Shown here in pieces: positions 1-8,137 of a stretch of 64,000 bases of DNA (its first letter is position 1; the number at the start of each line of letters is the position of its first letter). The stretch is taken from the NCBI GenBank assembly GCA_019752015.1, contig JAIEMQ010000013.1, positions 1 to 64,000 of the forward strand. Direction: 5' to 3'. The notes beneath the pieces were generated by a model, which had not been told where the DNA came from, searched no databases, and was given only the letters and a program-made list of their open reading frames with translations. Origin of the DNA: Cyanobacteriota bacterium (GTDB lineage Bacteria > Acidobacteriota > Vicinamibacteria > Vicinamibacterales > UBA2999). The translations under genes were made by a program, and so were the position numbers.

Positions 1-198
1 CGCACCGGTCCGGAATTCCTCCGTGAACTGTCGCCGTGCTCGTTTTCCCGTCTTGCTTGATCCCATTCTGGACATCGTATCCGCCTTCCGGAAAGTGTCC
101 ACGGAATCGGATCAATGCCAAGTTTCAGGGTTCCCACTACGCGCGCCGGCTGCTCACCGTCACGGCATGAGCGGGGAGATGTGTCAGCACCGCTCAGA

Positions 199-235
199 AA
201 GGCGATGAGGGCGTGCCGTACGCCCTCATCGCCTT
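199..235 (-). terminator. Perfect 16-bp inverted repeat, probable terminator
   Basis: Positions 199-214 (AAGGCGATGAGGGCGT) and 220-235 are exact reverse complements separated by a 5-base loop. Read on the minus strand the stem ends in CGCCTTTC, a weak T tract. It lies 19 bases after the stop codon of the minus-strand ORF that ends at 254, so it fits a terminator for that reading direction. It could also act in both directions. Confidence 0.7.
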
Positions 236-253
236 GTTGGTTATCGAGGCAAG

Positions 254-517
254 CTATCGGCAGGCTCGCGGGACCGCTGCCGGCGTCGGCTGGAGGCTGA
301 CTCCTGCGCTGTCCCATTCAGCAAATTTGAGGGCAGTCTGGCCGTTGCAATTGAGATAACCACGTGAGCCTTGCGCTGACCACATGCTGTTACCGGTGAT
401 CGTGCCGCTGTCGACGCTGTCGACAGCCAGGTTGATGACGGCGCCGGAGATGCCGTTGTCCTGAACCGTGCCGATGTTGGCAGTACGTGTCCCGTGCCAT
501 GGCGTCGAGCATGCCAA
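254..517 (-). pseudogene. Truncated 3' end of an unidentified gene (87 codons)
   Basis: The open frame encodes an 87-residue product with no signal peptide and no recognisable start signal. The central part is rich in G, N, S, D and small hydrophobics (for example NGISGAVINLAVDSVDSG and SGTITGN), which resembles the rungs of parallel beta-helix or adhesin-like proteins; that comparison is by eye only. A perfect hairpin terminator follows 19 bases after the stop, which supports this being the genuine 3' end of a gene. Upstream, only 27 bases separate it from the phosphomannomutase stop, so the 5' part is missing. I read it as a remnant left by a rearrangement; it could also be a short expressed orphan or a non-coding frame. 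Confidence 0.35.
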
Positions 518-544
518 AGCCCAATAGACGACGGGCCGGAATGT

Positions 545-1897
545 TCAGCCGCGGATGATGCTGAGGACCTCGTCGCGGCGCTTTTCCATGATCTCGGGCG
601 TCAGCCCTTCGAGATTCAGCCGCAACAGAGGTTCAGTATTGGACTGGCGAACGTTGAAGTGCCAGTCCTTGAATTCCGCCGAGATGCCATCAAGGTCGTA
701 CGGATTGCCGTCCTGGTAGGCCTTCTTCAGCTCCGCGATCTTCCTCGCCGCGATGTCCATGTTCGCGACCTTCGTATTGATCTCGCCGGAGATGAAGTAC
801 TTCTCGCGCAGCGGCTTCAGCAGGTCACGCAGCGACATCCCGCGCTTCGACATCAGGTCGAGGATCATCAGCGCCGGGATGAAGCCGTTGTCGGCATAGA
901 AATTGTCGCGGAAGTAATAGTGGCCGGTGACTTCGCCGCCGAACACCGCGTTCTCTTCGCGCATGTGCGCCTTGATGAAGGCATGACCGACCCGGTTCAT
1001 CAGCGCCTTGCCGCCGTATTTCGCGACGATGTCCTTGACGGCATAGCTGGCGCGAACGTCGTAGATGATCGTTTCGCCCGGCGACTTCATGAGGAACGCC
1101 TCGGCGAGAAGTGCGGTGATGAAGTCGCCGGCAATGAATTCGCCGGTGCCGTCGATGAAGAAGCAGCGATCGGCGTCGCCGTCCCACGCGATGCCGATGT
1201 CGGCCTGCTGCCGAATCACTTCGGCGGTGATGTCCTGCCGGTTTTCCGCCAGCAGCGGATTGGCCTCGTGGTTCGCAAACGTGCCATCCAGCTCCATGCA
1301 GAGCATCGTCGTCCGGCAGGGCAGCCGCTCGAACAGCTTCGGGGCGACGATGCTCGCCACACCGCTGCCGCCGTCGAGCACGACGTTGAACGGCTTGATC
1401 TCGAACTCGTCGACGAACCCCATGACGTGCTGGATGTAGCGGGGCATGATGTCGCGCCACGAAACGGAGCCAGGTGTCGCGGGCGGCGCAGGGATCGCGC
1501 CGGCCATGATCATCTCCTTCATTTCCTTGATGCCGGCTTCGCCGCTGAGCGGAAAGGCGTCCTTGCGGACCATCTTGCAGCCGTTGTACGCGCCGGGATT
1601 GTGCGACGCGGTGATCTGCGCGCCGCCGTCCAGGCCATCGGCCGCAACCGCGTAATACATCTGGTCCGTGCCGATGAGGCCGTAGTCGACGAGTGTGCCG
1701 CCCTGCGCGACGGCGCCGTCCTTGAACGCCTCCGCCAGCGACGGCGACGAGGTGCGCATGTCGCGGGCCACGGCGTACTTGCCGGGCCCGAGATACGCGA
1801 TGAACGCGCGGCCGAGTTGATGGAACAGCTCCTCGGTGATTTCAGAAGGGTAGAGGCCCCTGACGTCGTAGGCCTTGAAGACTGACGGGTTGATCAT
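545..1897 (-). CDS. manB: Phosphomannomutase/phosphoglucomutase
   Basis: Alpha-D-phosphohexomutase of 450 residues that interconverts hexose 6-phosphate and hexose 1-phosphate in the cytoplasm, feeding sugar-nucleotide synthesis. Visible family signatures are the phosphoserine loop TASHNPGAYNG (about residue 100), the metal-binding DGDADRC (about 240), the sugar-binding GGEVTGHYYF (about 320) and the C-terminal phosphate-binding RQSNTEPLLR. The frame is open further upstream, but the start is placed at MINPSVFKAYDVRG, which is the normal N-terminus of the family and gives an ATGA overlap with the stop of the pyrophosphorylase gene. The pair therefore supplies Man-1-P or Glc-1-P and activates it, probably for surface polysaccharide or glycolipid. 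Substrate preference between mannose and glucose cannot be told from sequence. Confidence 0.93.
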   Translation of the reverse strand: MINPSVFKAYDVRGLYPSEITEELFHQLGRAFIAYLGPGKYAVARDMRTSSPSLAEAFKDGAVAQGGTLVDYGLIGTDQMYYAVAADGLDGGAQITASHNPGAYNGCKMVRKDAFPLSGEAGIKEMKEMIMAGAIPAPPATPGSVSWRDIMPRYIQHVMGFVDEFEIKPFNVVLDGGSGVASIVAPKLFERLPCRTTMLCMELDGTFANHEANPLLAENRQDITAEVIRQQADIGIAWDGDADRCFFIDGTGEFIAGDFITALLAEAFLMKSPGETIIYDVRASYAVKDIVAKYGGKALMNRVGHAFIKAHMREENAVFGGEVTGHYYFRDNFYADNGFIPALMILDLMSKRGMSLRDLLKPLREKYFISGEINTKVANMDIAARKIAELKKAYQDGNPYDLDGISAEFKDWHFNVRQSNTEPLLRLNLEGLTPEIMEKRRDEVLSIIRG

Positions 1898-2958
1898 GAT
1901 CCGATGCTCGTGAAGTCGGTCAGTTGCGTCCGGTCGCCGAGGAGCGAGCGCCCTTCGAGAACCGCGTCGCGGCCGATGTGGCAATTGCGTCCGATGATGG
2001 GCCCGTGCACGACCGCGTGCTGGCCGATGCGCGAGTTCGGCCACACGATCGTGTCCTGCAGGTCCGCGGACTCCTCGATCATCACGCCGCGGCCGAGCAC
2101 GGTGTAGCCACCGATGGTCGCGCCGGCTTTCACGTGGACGCCGGCGTCGATGAAGCACGGTCCGCTGATCGTCACGCCGTCCTCGATGCGCGCGTCAGGC
2201 GAGACGATCGGCCTGGTGCGATCGGCGGTCCGGAACAATCCGCCCGCGAACTTGCCTTCGAACATGTCGCGGTGCACCTGCACGTACTTTTCCGGCGTGC
2301 CGATGTCGATCCAGTAGCCGCGATCGACGTAGGCCACGAACGTTTCCCGGCGTTCGATCAGCGAGGGGAAATACGCGCGTTCGATCGAGTAGGACAGATC
2401 CTTCGGAATGCGATCGAACGTGTCGGGCTCCAGCACGTAAATGCCGGCGTTGATGGTGTTGCAGGTGATCTCGTCGGGATTGGGCTTTTCGAGAAAGCGG
2501 CGGACGCGCCCGTCGGCTTCGGTTTCGACCAGTCCGTAGGCGCTCGGGTTGTCGACCGGCGTCAGCACGATCGTCGCCTTGGCGTTGCGCTCGCGATGCT
2601 GCGCCACCACGGCGTTCACATCAACGCTCGTCATCACGTCGCCGTTGAAGACGACCAGCGTGTCGGTGATGCCCTGCGCGGCATAGCGGATGGCGCCGCC
2701 TGTGCCGAGCGGCGACGGCTCGACGACGTATCGCACGCGCACGCCCGTGCCGGCGCCGTCGCCGAACACTTCCTCGATCTTGCGCGGCTGGTAGTTGAGG
2801 CTGAGAATCACCTCGTCAATGTCGGGCACCTGTTTGAGGAGCTCGATCTGATAGTGCAGAAATGCGCGATCGAAAATCGGCACTACAGGCTTGGGGGTAT
2901 GAATCGTCAGCGGGCGGAGGCGCGTGCCTTTACCTCCAGCGAGAAGAATGGCCTTCAT
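1894..2958 (-). CDS. NDP-sugar pyrophosphorylase (mannose-1-phosphate guanylyltransferase type)
   Basis: Nucleotidyltransferase of 354 residues. The N-terminal Rossmann-like domain carries the signature LLAGGKGTRLRPLT and the lysine of TPKPVVPI; the catalytic-domain motif VFNGDVMTS is near residue 100 and FLEKPNP near 160. The C-terminal third is a left-handed beta-helix of hexapeptide-like repeats (SPDARIEDGVTISGP, IGGYTVLGRGV), as in GDP-mannose pyrophosphorylases of the GMPPB type. An in-frame ATG lies four codons upstream, but GGAAG sits 5 bases before the MKAILLAGG start, so that one is chosen. The gene overlaps the phosphohexomutase by ATGA. GDP-mannose is the likely product; a UTP- or dTTP-using relative is not excluded. 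Confidence 0.85.
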   Translation of the reverse strand: MKAILLAGGKGTRLRPLTIHTPKPVVPIFDRAFLHYQIELLKQVPDIDEVILSLNYQPRKIEEVFGDGAGTGVRVRYVVEPSPLGTGGAIRYAAQGITDTLVVFNGDVMTSVDVNAVVAQHRERNAKATIVLTPVDNPSAYGLVETEADGRVRRFLEKPNPDEITCNTINAGIYVLEPDTFDRIPKDLSYSIERAYFPSLIERRETFVAYVDRGYWIDIGTPEKYVQVHRDMFEGKFAGGLFRTADRTRPIVSPDARIEDGVTISGPCFIDAGVHVKAGATIGGYTVLGRGVMIEESADLQDTIVWPNSRIGQHAVVHGPIIGRNCHIGRDAVLEGRSLLGDRTQLTDFTSIGS

Positions 2959-3059
2959 GCAAACTTCCATCTTACACGACCGAGGCGTAGAATGAGGGTA
3001 GCGTCGGGCCGTGGCAGCGCTTCGGAAGTGTTTCGGAAGTAATAGCGGCGAAGGTCTTT

Positions 3060-3674
3060 ATGAACTTACCGAACACGATTACGGTGGCCCGGATCTTCCT
3101 GGTGCCGCTGCTCGTGTCGGTGCTCCTCACCAAATTCGAAGGCCGTCTGGTCATCGGCCTGCCGGTCGAGCTGGTCGCCGGCGCCATCTTCGGCATCGCG
3201 TCACTGACCGACTGGCTGGACGGCTATCTCGCGCGGCGCCGCAAGCAGGTCACGACGCTCGGGCAGATTCTCGATCCGCTTGCCGACAAGCTGCTGATTT
3301 CCGCGACGCTAATCTCGCTCGTGCAGCTCGATCTGGTGCAGTCATGGATGGTCGCGGTGATCATCAGCCGCGAGATCGCGGTCACCGGGCTCAGAAATCT
3401 CGCCTACTCGCGCGGCCTGACCATGCCGGCGTCCGGGCTCGGCAAGATCAAGATGGCCTCGCAGGTCACGGCGATCCTGTTGTTGATCCTGGGCTGGGAG
3501 CGCGTGCCGCTGCTGGTGTTGCTGGGGCAGGGCGTGATGTGGGTGGTGCTCGTGACGTCGCTGGTGTCGGCGTTCGATTACTACCAGGGCTTCCAGCGCG
3601 CGATGGTTACCCGCGATCCGAAAGTGGCCGACTTCGAAACGGCGAAGTCGGCCAGGGAGAAAAAGATCTCGTGA
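3060..3674 (+). CDS. pgsA: CDP-diacylglycerol--glycerol-3-phosphate 3-phosphatidyltransferase
   Basis: Integral membrane enzyme of 204 residues that makes phosphatidylglycerophosphate from CDP-diacylglycerol and glycerol 3-phosphate, the committed step to phosphatidylglycerol and cardiolipin. It has the full CDP-alcohol phosphotransferase motif, DG-x2-AR-x8-G-x3-D-x3-D, seen as DGYLARRRKQVTTLGQILD followed by PLADK, and four to five hydrophobic helices. It begins MNLPNTITVARI, typical of PgsA. An AAGG element lies 5 bases before the ATG. It is divergent from the pyrophosphorylase gene and stands alone; its last codons run into a tandem octamer array. Confidence 0.95.
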   Translation: MNLPNTITVARIFLVPLLVSVLLTKFEGRLVIGLPVELVAGAIFGIASLTDWLDGYLARRRKQVTTLGQILDPLADKLLISATLISLVQLDLVQSWMVAVIISREIAVTGLRNLAYSRGLTMPASGLGKIKMASQVTAILLLILGWERVPLLVLLGQGVMWVVLVTSLVSAFDYYQGFQRAMVTRDPKVADFETAKSAREKKIS

Positions 3675-3702
3675 TTTGGTGATCTCGTGATCTAGTGATC
3701 TT
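3671..3702 (+). repeat. Tandem array of four octamers (GTGATCTN)
   Basis: Units GTGATTTG, GTGATCTC, GTGATCTA and GTGATCTT follow each other without gaps, starting inside the last codons of pgsA and ending just inside the convergent hypothetical gene (which stops at 3692). It is one of about ten short arrays of this kind at gene junctions in the window. Confidence 0.85.
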
Positions 3703-4468
3703 GTTGCGAGGCCGGACGCCGGGGCACGACCACGTCGCCCGGCATGATGCCGTCGACCGCTCTCACCACCACGACCTTCGTGGTCCGCTCCGACACCGTC
3801 ATCGCCACCACGTCGCCCATGTAAACGAGCGGCGGAGTCGTGCCCAGCCGGTAGTCGCGGTAGACGGCGAAACGCTGGCCGGGCGTGACGCCGTGCAGCG
3901 AGCCGCGATCGATCGAGAACACGTCGCCGTCGCCAAACAGCGTCCGGTTGTTGGCGCCGAAGATCACGTTCGCGCGATCCGCGAAGTCCGGATAGACCGG
4001 CGGGCTCGCCGACGAGGGCAGCGCGATGTCGACCCACGGCTCGAGGAAATCGCCCGCCTCGACCGAATCACACGCGCGATCGATCGACGCCAGCGCGTTG
4101 AACTCGTCGATCGCATAGATCGTCAGCCAGCCGGTGACACGAAGGCTGCCGTAGCCGTCGCCGGGCCTCGAGTAACCCGTCTGGTGGCTCCTGGCCCGCT
4201 GCGCGACGTACTGCTGGCCGACCGCGAGGCCATCGCCCGGCGTGCGGTGAATCACGACCAGTCCGTTGGTCAGCGCCGTGCGGCTGCCGTCGGTGCTGTG
4301 CGGGCCGGCGATGGTGAGGCGCGGAATCGGCTTGCCGGCGATCGGCAAATCCGTGCACGTCACGATCGGCACGTTCAGGGTCTTCGGACCCGTCACATCG
4401 TTCGACTGGGCGTACGCAGGGGCGGCGGCCAGGACCACCCCCCCAATCATGATCACGCAAATGCGCAT
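3692..4468 (-). CDS. Secreted protein of unknown function
   Basis: 258-residue protein with a clear Sec signal peptide (MRICVIMIGGVVLAAAPAYA, cleavage expected after AYA). No domain was recognised with confidence. The first half holds short beta-strand-like blocks; the last 80 residues (TPGQRFAVYRDY, MGDVVAMTVSER, VDGIMPGDVVVPR) look like the barrel-type repeat that follows LysM or occurs in FlgT-like exported proteins of this kind of genome, but this is an impression. It is 61 bases downstream of bamD in the same direction, so an envelope role is plausible. The start is chosen because it gives the signal peptide. Confidence 0.75.
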   Translation of the reverse strand: MRICVIMIGGVVLAAAPAYAQSNDVTGPKTLNVPIVTCTDLPIAGKPIPRLTIAGPHSTDGSRTALTNGLVVIHRTPGDGLAVGQQYVAQRARSHQTGYSRPGDGYGSLRVTGWLTIYAIDEFNALASIDRACDSVEAGDFLEPWVDIALPSSASPPVYPDFADRANVIFGANNRTLFGDGDVFSIDRGSLHGVTPGQRFAVYRDYRLGTTPPLVYMGDVVAMTVSERTTKVVVVRAVDGIMPGDVVVPRRPASQQDH

Positions 4469-4529
4469 TTATGCCTGCTTTCCGGCGGTCTCCCGCCTTG
4501 GGAGCGCGTCAGCGGATCTTATCGGAAGT

Positions 4530-5333
4530 TCACGAGGGATTCTTGAGCTCGATGATGCGCTTCTGCGCGGCCTCGAGATATTCGGACTTCTCGAATTCCT
4601 TCACCAGCCGCTCGTAATAGGGCAGCGCTTCCGACTGCTTGGCCTTGCTCTCGGCCGGCGCGGTGATCTGCTTGCTCTGGAGGTAGAGCGATTCAGCGAG
4701 ATGGAAATACAGCGCGTCGCGATTCGTGAACTGCGGATCGGTGGTGAGCACGTCCTTGAAGCGATCGACGGCGCCGGTGTACCACTTGATACGGTAGTAA
4801 AAAAAGCCGACGCGGTAGCTGGCTTCGCTCAACCGGTCCTTCGCCTCGCGCTCCATCTTGCGCGCCTCGGGCATCAACTTGCTGTTGGGAAAGCGCTGTA
4901 GAAAGATCTCGATTTCCTTGATCGCGTCCCTGGTGGCCTGCTGATCGCGTTCCGGCGCGAGCATCTGGTTCGTGTATGACCGCGCCAGCTGCAGCTGCGC
5001 GTAGTCCGCGCGCGGATGCGTGGGATAGAACGTCAGGAACTCGCGAAATTCGTTGGCGGCCAGCAGCAGGTTCGCGGTGCCGCCGTCGCTGATGTAGGTA
5101 TCGCCGAGCGCGAGCTTGGCGTCGGGACGATACGAGCTCTGCGGATAGTTGTCGACGATGTTGCGGAAGTATTCACGGGCGTCGAGCCACTTCTTGTCCT
5201 TCGCCGCGGCCGTGCCTCGATCGAACAGGAACTTATCGGCGTCCGCGTTGCCCGGGGCGACCGTCGCCGTCTTCTCGGCGCACGCCCCGATCAGCGTCGC
5301 CGTGAGAACTAATACGAGAATCCGCGACATCAT
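4530..5333 (-). CDS. bamD: Outer membrane protein assembly factor BamD
   Basis: Lipoprotein of 267 residues belonging to the BamD/YfiO family, which with BamA inserts beta-barrel proteins into the outer membrane. It starts with a lipoprotein signal and lipobox (LTATLIGAC). TPR-like helix pairs follow: WLDAREYFRNIVDNYPQSS, ANEFREFLTFYPTHP, IKEIEIFLQRFPNSKL, then YRIKWYTGAVDRFKDVL. Length is close to the family norm of about 245-280. The start ATG overlaps the stop of the epimerase gene (ATGA); a second ATG is immediately adjacent. Its presence supports a cell with an outer membrane. Confidence 0.88.
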   Translation of the reverse strand: MMSRILVLVLTATLIGACAEKTATVAPGNADADKFLFDRGTAAAKDKKWLDAREYFRNIVDNYPQSSYRPDAKLALGDTYISDGGTANLLLAANEFREFLTFYPTHPRADYAQLQLARSYTNQMLAPERDQQATRDAIKEIEIFLQRFPNSKLMPEARKMEREAKDRLSEASYRVGFFYYRIKWYTGAVDRFKDVLTTDPQFTNRDALYFHLAESLYLQSKQITAPAESKAKQSEALPYYERLVKEFEKSEYLEAAQKRIIELKNPS

Positions 5334-6271
5334 CGTTGATTCGTGTCCATCCAGCGCCACATCTGCCGAAGCCCTTCTTCGAGGGTCACCGACGGCGCGA
5401 AGCCGAGATCGGCCTTCGCGCGCGACGTGTCGGCATAGGTGTCGCGCATATCGCCCTTCTGCGGGCCCTGCTGATCAATCGTGACCTTGCGGCCGGAGAC
5501 GCGGGCAATCAGGTCGAAGACCTCCCGCAGGGAGACGCGCGCGCCTCCACCAATATTGTAGACGCGCCCGGGGACTCCCCGGACGGCCGCGTCGGCGGTC
5601 GCCTTGGCCGCGTCGGCAACGTAGGTAAAGTCGCGGGTCTGCAGCCCGTCGCCGAACTGCACCAGCGGTTTCCCCTGCAGAATCGCCGAAAAGAAGCGGT
5701 TGAACCCCATGTCGGGACGCTGACGGGGGCCGTAGACGGTGAAATACCGCAGCGACACGCACGGCACGCCGAAGTTCACGTAATAGAGGTGGCACAGCTG
5801 TTCGGCGGCGAGCTTGGTCACGCCGTACGGGGACACCGGCTGCGGCAGGGCCGTCTCCTGCATCGGGATCTCCACATCGTCGCCGTAGACCGATGAGCTC
5901 GATGCGTAGACGAGCCGCTCGATCGGTTTCTTCGCGCACGCCTCGAGCAGGCGCTGCGTGGAATCGATGTTGAGGCCGGTGTAGACCCCGAACTCCGATC
6001 CCCAGCTGCGGCGGACGCCGGCCTGGGCGGCGAGATGGAAGACGTGCGTGATGCCTTCGAGGTGCTTCGCGAGATCGAGCTCGCGGAGATCGCCTTCGAT
6101 GAATTCGTAGCCGTCGCGGCCGCGCAGGTTCTGGAGATTGCGCTCCTTCAACGGCCGTGGGTAGAAATCCGTAAACGCGTCGATGGCGCGCACGCGCGCG
6201 CCGCGTTCGAGCAGCAGCTCGCTCAAGTGGGAGCCGATGAATCCCGCGCCCCCGGTCACCAAGGCATTCAT
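5330..6271 (-). CDS. NAD-dependent epimerase/dehydratase (UDP-glucuronate/UDP-glucose 4-epimerase type)
   Basis: 313-residue extended short-chain dehydrogenase that acts on nucleotide sugars. It has the Rossmann signature TGGAGFIGSHL, the catalytic SSSSVYG stretch and the YGVTK catalytic pair (Tyr/Lys, about residues 149-153), followed by RYFTVYGPRQRPDMG, which is typical of UDP-glucuronate and UDP-glucose 4-epimerases. The exact sugar cannot be assigned. It overlaps the thioesterase gene upstream and bamD downstream by ATGA, so it is cotranscribed with both. It may supply precursors for surface polysaccharide. Confidence 0.88.
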   Translation of the reverse strand: MNALVTGGAGFIGSHLSELLLERGARVRAIDAFTDFYPRPLKERNLQNLRGRDGYEFIEGDLRELDLAKHLEGITHVFHLAAQAGVRRSWGSEFGVYTGLNIDSTQRLLEACAKKPIERLVYASSSSVYGDDVEIPMQETALPQPVSPYGVTKLAAEQLCHLYYVNFGVPCVSLRYFTVYGPRQRPDMGFNRFFSAILQGKPLVQFGDGLQTRDFTYVADAAKATADAAVRGVPGRVYNIGGGARVSLREVFDLIARVSGRKVTIDQQGPQKGDMRDTYADTSRAKADLGFAPSVTLEEGLRQMWRWMDTNQR

Positions 6272-6693
6272 GCGAACAAGTCCTTCACGCGATCGGGCAT
6301 GCGCACCGGCCGGCCATCGCGATCGATGGTGGCGTGCACCGTGTGGCCCGTGGCCAGCAGCGCGCCGTCGGCTCGCCGCGTGGCTTCGTAATCAAACTGG
6401 ACGCGCACCGGCGACAGCTTTTTCGCCCGCGTGCGAATCTCGATGTCGTCGTCATACCGCGCGCCCTGCTTGTATTCGCAGTGCGCCTCGATGACCGGCA
6501 GCTGAATGCCGTCCGCTTCCATTTCGCGGTAGGTCCATCCGGTATCGCGCAGCCAGTCGGTCCGGCCAATCTCGAACCAGATCAGGTAGTTCGAGTGGTA
6601 GACGACGCCCATCTTGTCCGTCTCAGCGTAGCGCACTCGCACGCTCGAGGTGGTTGCGCGCTGCAACGAGCCCTGCCCCGAGCGAGGCGTCAT
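6268..6693 (-). CDS. Acyl-CoA thioesterase, YbgC/4-hydroxybenzoyl-CoA family
   Basis: Hot-dog fold thioesterase of about 141 residues. The conserved block RVRYAETDKMGVVYHSNY contains the catalytic aspartate of the family, followed by WFEIGRTDWLR. It hydrolyses acyl-CoA thioesters; in many diderms the relative YbgC is linked to the Tol-Pal system. The start is uncertain. The ATG at 6693 lies inside a palindromic REP-like element, so the first codons (MTPRSG) may be repeat-derived. A TTG at 6666 (AGGG a few bases upstream) or a GTG at 6642 would give the more usual short N-terminus. The stop overlaps the epimerase start. Confidence 0.85.
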   Translation of the reverse strand: MTPRSGQGSLQRATTSSVRVRYAETDKMGVVYHSNYLIWFEIGRTDWLRDTGWTYREMEADGIQLPVIEAHCEYKQGARYDDDIEIRTRAKKLSPVRVQFDYEATRRADGALLATGHTVHATIDRDGRPVRMPDRVKDLFA

Positions 6694-6727
6694 GCGAGGC
6701 TCCCGAGCATGACGCCGAGTCGAAGGG
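6671..6727. repeat. REP-like palindromic element
   Basis: The element runs CCCTG...GAGCGA, then an exact 10-bp inverted repeat (GGCGTCATGC at 6686-6695 with its complement at 6707-6716, 11-base loop), then GAGTCGAAGGG. The outer blocks match those of a second copy at 38298-38346, while the central palindrome differs. It fills the gap between rpe and the thioesterase gene and covers the annotated start of the latter. Confidence 0.65.
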
Positions 6728-7399
6728 TCATGCGTTCGCGGCGGCGACGGCTTTGTCCTTGATCGCCTTCGCCGCTTTCTCCGCGTCGCCGGCGCCAAAG
6801 ATCGCGTTGCCCGCGACCAGCCATTCCGCGCCGGCCGTGACGACGCTTTCGACGGTGGTGAGGTCGACGCCGCCATCGACTTCAATGGGAGCGCGATTGC
6901 CCGCGCCATCGAGCAGCGCGCGCACGCCGGCGATTTTTTTCAGGCTGTGAGGAATGAAGACCTGGCCGCCGAATCCCGGATTCACCGACATCACGAGCAC
7001 GAAATCCACGTCAGCGGCGATTTCTCCAATCGCGGACACCGGCGTCGATGGATTGAGCGCGACGCCCGCTTTGGCGCCGAGCTTCTTGATCTGCGTGATC
7101 GTCCGGTGCAGATGCGGCAGTACTTCAATGTGTACCGACACCATGTTGGCGCCGGCATCGATGAAGGCCTCGATGAACCGATCCGGATCCGTGATCATCA
7201 GGTGGACCTCGAGCGGCAGCTTCGTGACTTTCCGCAGCGAGCGCACGACCGGGACACCAATCGTGATGTTGGGCACGAAGTGGCCGTCCATCACATCCAC
7301 GTGAATCTGATCGGCGCCGCCCCGCGTGGCGGCTTCAATCTCCGATCCGAGCCGCGCGAAATCGGCCGCGAGGATCGACGGCGCCAGCTTGATATTCAC
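6728..7399 (-). CDS. rpe: Ribulose-phosphate 3-epimerase
   Basis: TIM-barrel enzyme of 223 residues that interconverts ribulose 5-phosphate and xylulose 5-phosphate in the pentose phosphate pathway. Family signatures are complete: LAPSILAADFARLG at the N-terminus, the metal-binding HVDVMDGHFVPN, LEVHLMI, SVNPGFGGQVF and the phosphate-binding EVDGGVDL. The start is GTG, overlapping the stop of the PASTA gene (GTGA). Its place behind rsmB and a PASTA gene mirrors the rsmB-prpC-prkC-rsgA-rpe order of Firmicutes. Confidence 0.96.
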   Translation of the reverse strand: MNIKLAPSILAADFARLGSEIEAATRGGADQIHVDVMDGHFVPNITIGVPVVRSLRKVTKLPLEVHLMITDPDRFIEAFIDAGANMVSVHIEVLPHLHRTITQIKKLGAKAGVALNPSTPVSAIGEIAADVDFVLVMSVNPGFGGQVFIPHSLKKIAGVRALLDGAGNRAPIEVDGGVDLTTVESVVTAGAEWLVAGNAIFGAGDAEKAAKAIKDKAVAAANA

Positions 7400-8124
7400 C
7401 GGCTGACCTCGAGGGCGATGGCGTCGCCGGGGTGGACCTGGTAGCCGCCGTTGGGTGTCTGCCGCACGACCACGCCCGGCGGAATCGCCGACGAGGCTGA
7501 TTGCGACGTGATCGACACGCGGAAGCCGCGAGTCCGCATGACGTCCGCGGCGCGCTCACCGTTCAATCCGATCAGATCGGGCATCACGTAGGTCGCGCGG
7601 TCTTCTCCGCGATTGACGAGCAGGCGGATCTCCGCGGTTTGGGTTGCCGGCGGCGGATCCTGCGCGACCACGATATCGGGTGGATAGAGGTTCGACCGGA
7701 TCTCGGACACCGTTCCGATCATCAAGCCATCCTGCGCGACGCGGATTTCAGCGGAGCGCTGCGTCTCGCCGAGCAGATCGGGTGCGAGCGCGATGTGTGC
7801 GCCGGCGCTGACCCAGACGCGCACGCTGCGCTGTCGACGCACGGTCGATCCCGGCCCCGGATCTTGCCCGAGCACGGATCCAGCCGGCACCTTCGGGTCG
7901 GGACGCCGCGCGTCGTCAATTCGGAGTTGCAGATCGAGTCCGGACGCGAGATTGGTGGCATCGGCGATCGACTTGCCGGCCAGATCCGGCACCGTTACCT
8001 GGCGGGCACGGACCGCCACGCGCATCGCGATGCCGGCAAATACGAAGAACGTTCCGGCGAGCGCTCCGGCCAGCAAGAGGATCTTGCCGAAGCTCCACAC
8101 ACGGGTCTTGAGGGCTGTCGCCAA
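7396..8124 (-). CDS. Membrane-anchored PASTA-domain protein without kinase domain
   Basis: Predicted 242-residue protein with a short cytoplasmic N-terminus, one membrane helix (FGKILLLAGALAGTFFVFA, about residues 13-31) and three PASTA repeats outside, beginning near VTVPDLAGKS (about 43), LAPDLLGETQRS (about 112) and VMPDLIGLNGER (about 178). PASTA domains bind peptidoglycan or beta-lactams in penicillin-binding proteins and Ser/Thr kinases. There is no kinase or transpeptidase domain here. The longer open frame would overlap rsmB by 125 bases; the TTG at 8124, 13 bases after the rsmB stop, is preferred, with a GTG at 8100 as the alternative. The position between rsmB and rpe is the prkC position of Firmicutes. 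Confidence 0.85.
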   Translation of the reverse strand: MATALKTRVWSFGKILLLAGALAGTFFVFAGIAMRVAVRARQVTVPDLAGKSIADATNLASGLDLQLRIDDARRPDPKVPAGSVLGQDPGPGSTVRRQRSVRVWVSAGAHIALAPDLLGETQRSAEIRVAQDGLMIGTVSEIRSNLYPPDIVVAQDPPPATQTAEIRLLVNRGEDRATYVMPDLIGLNGERAADVMRTRGFRVSITSQSASSAIPPGVVVRQTPNGGYQVHPGDAIALEVSR

Positions 8125-8137
8125 CAGAGCAATGGTA

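Noticed and set aside
494-1885. Plus-strand open frame of 463 codons
   Set aside because: It is the antisense shadow of the phosphomannomutase gene, a common effect of high GC; its translation is Arg/Asp/Val-rich and has no motif, while the minus strand shows all family signatures.
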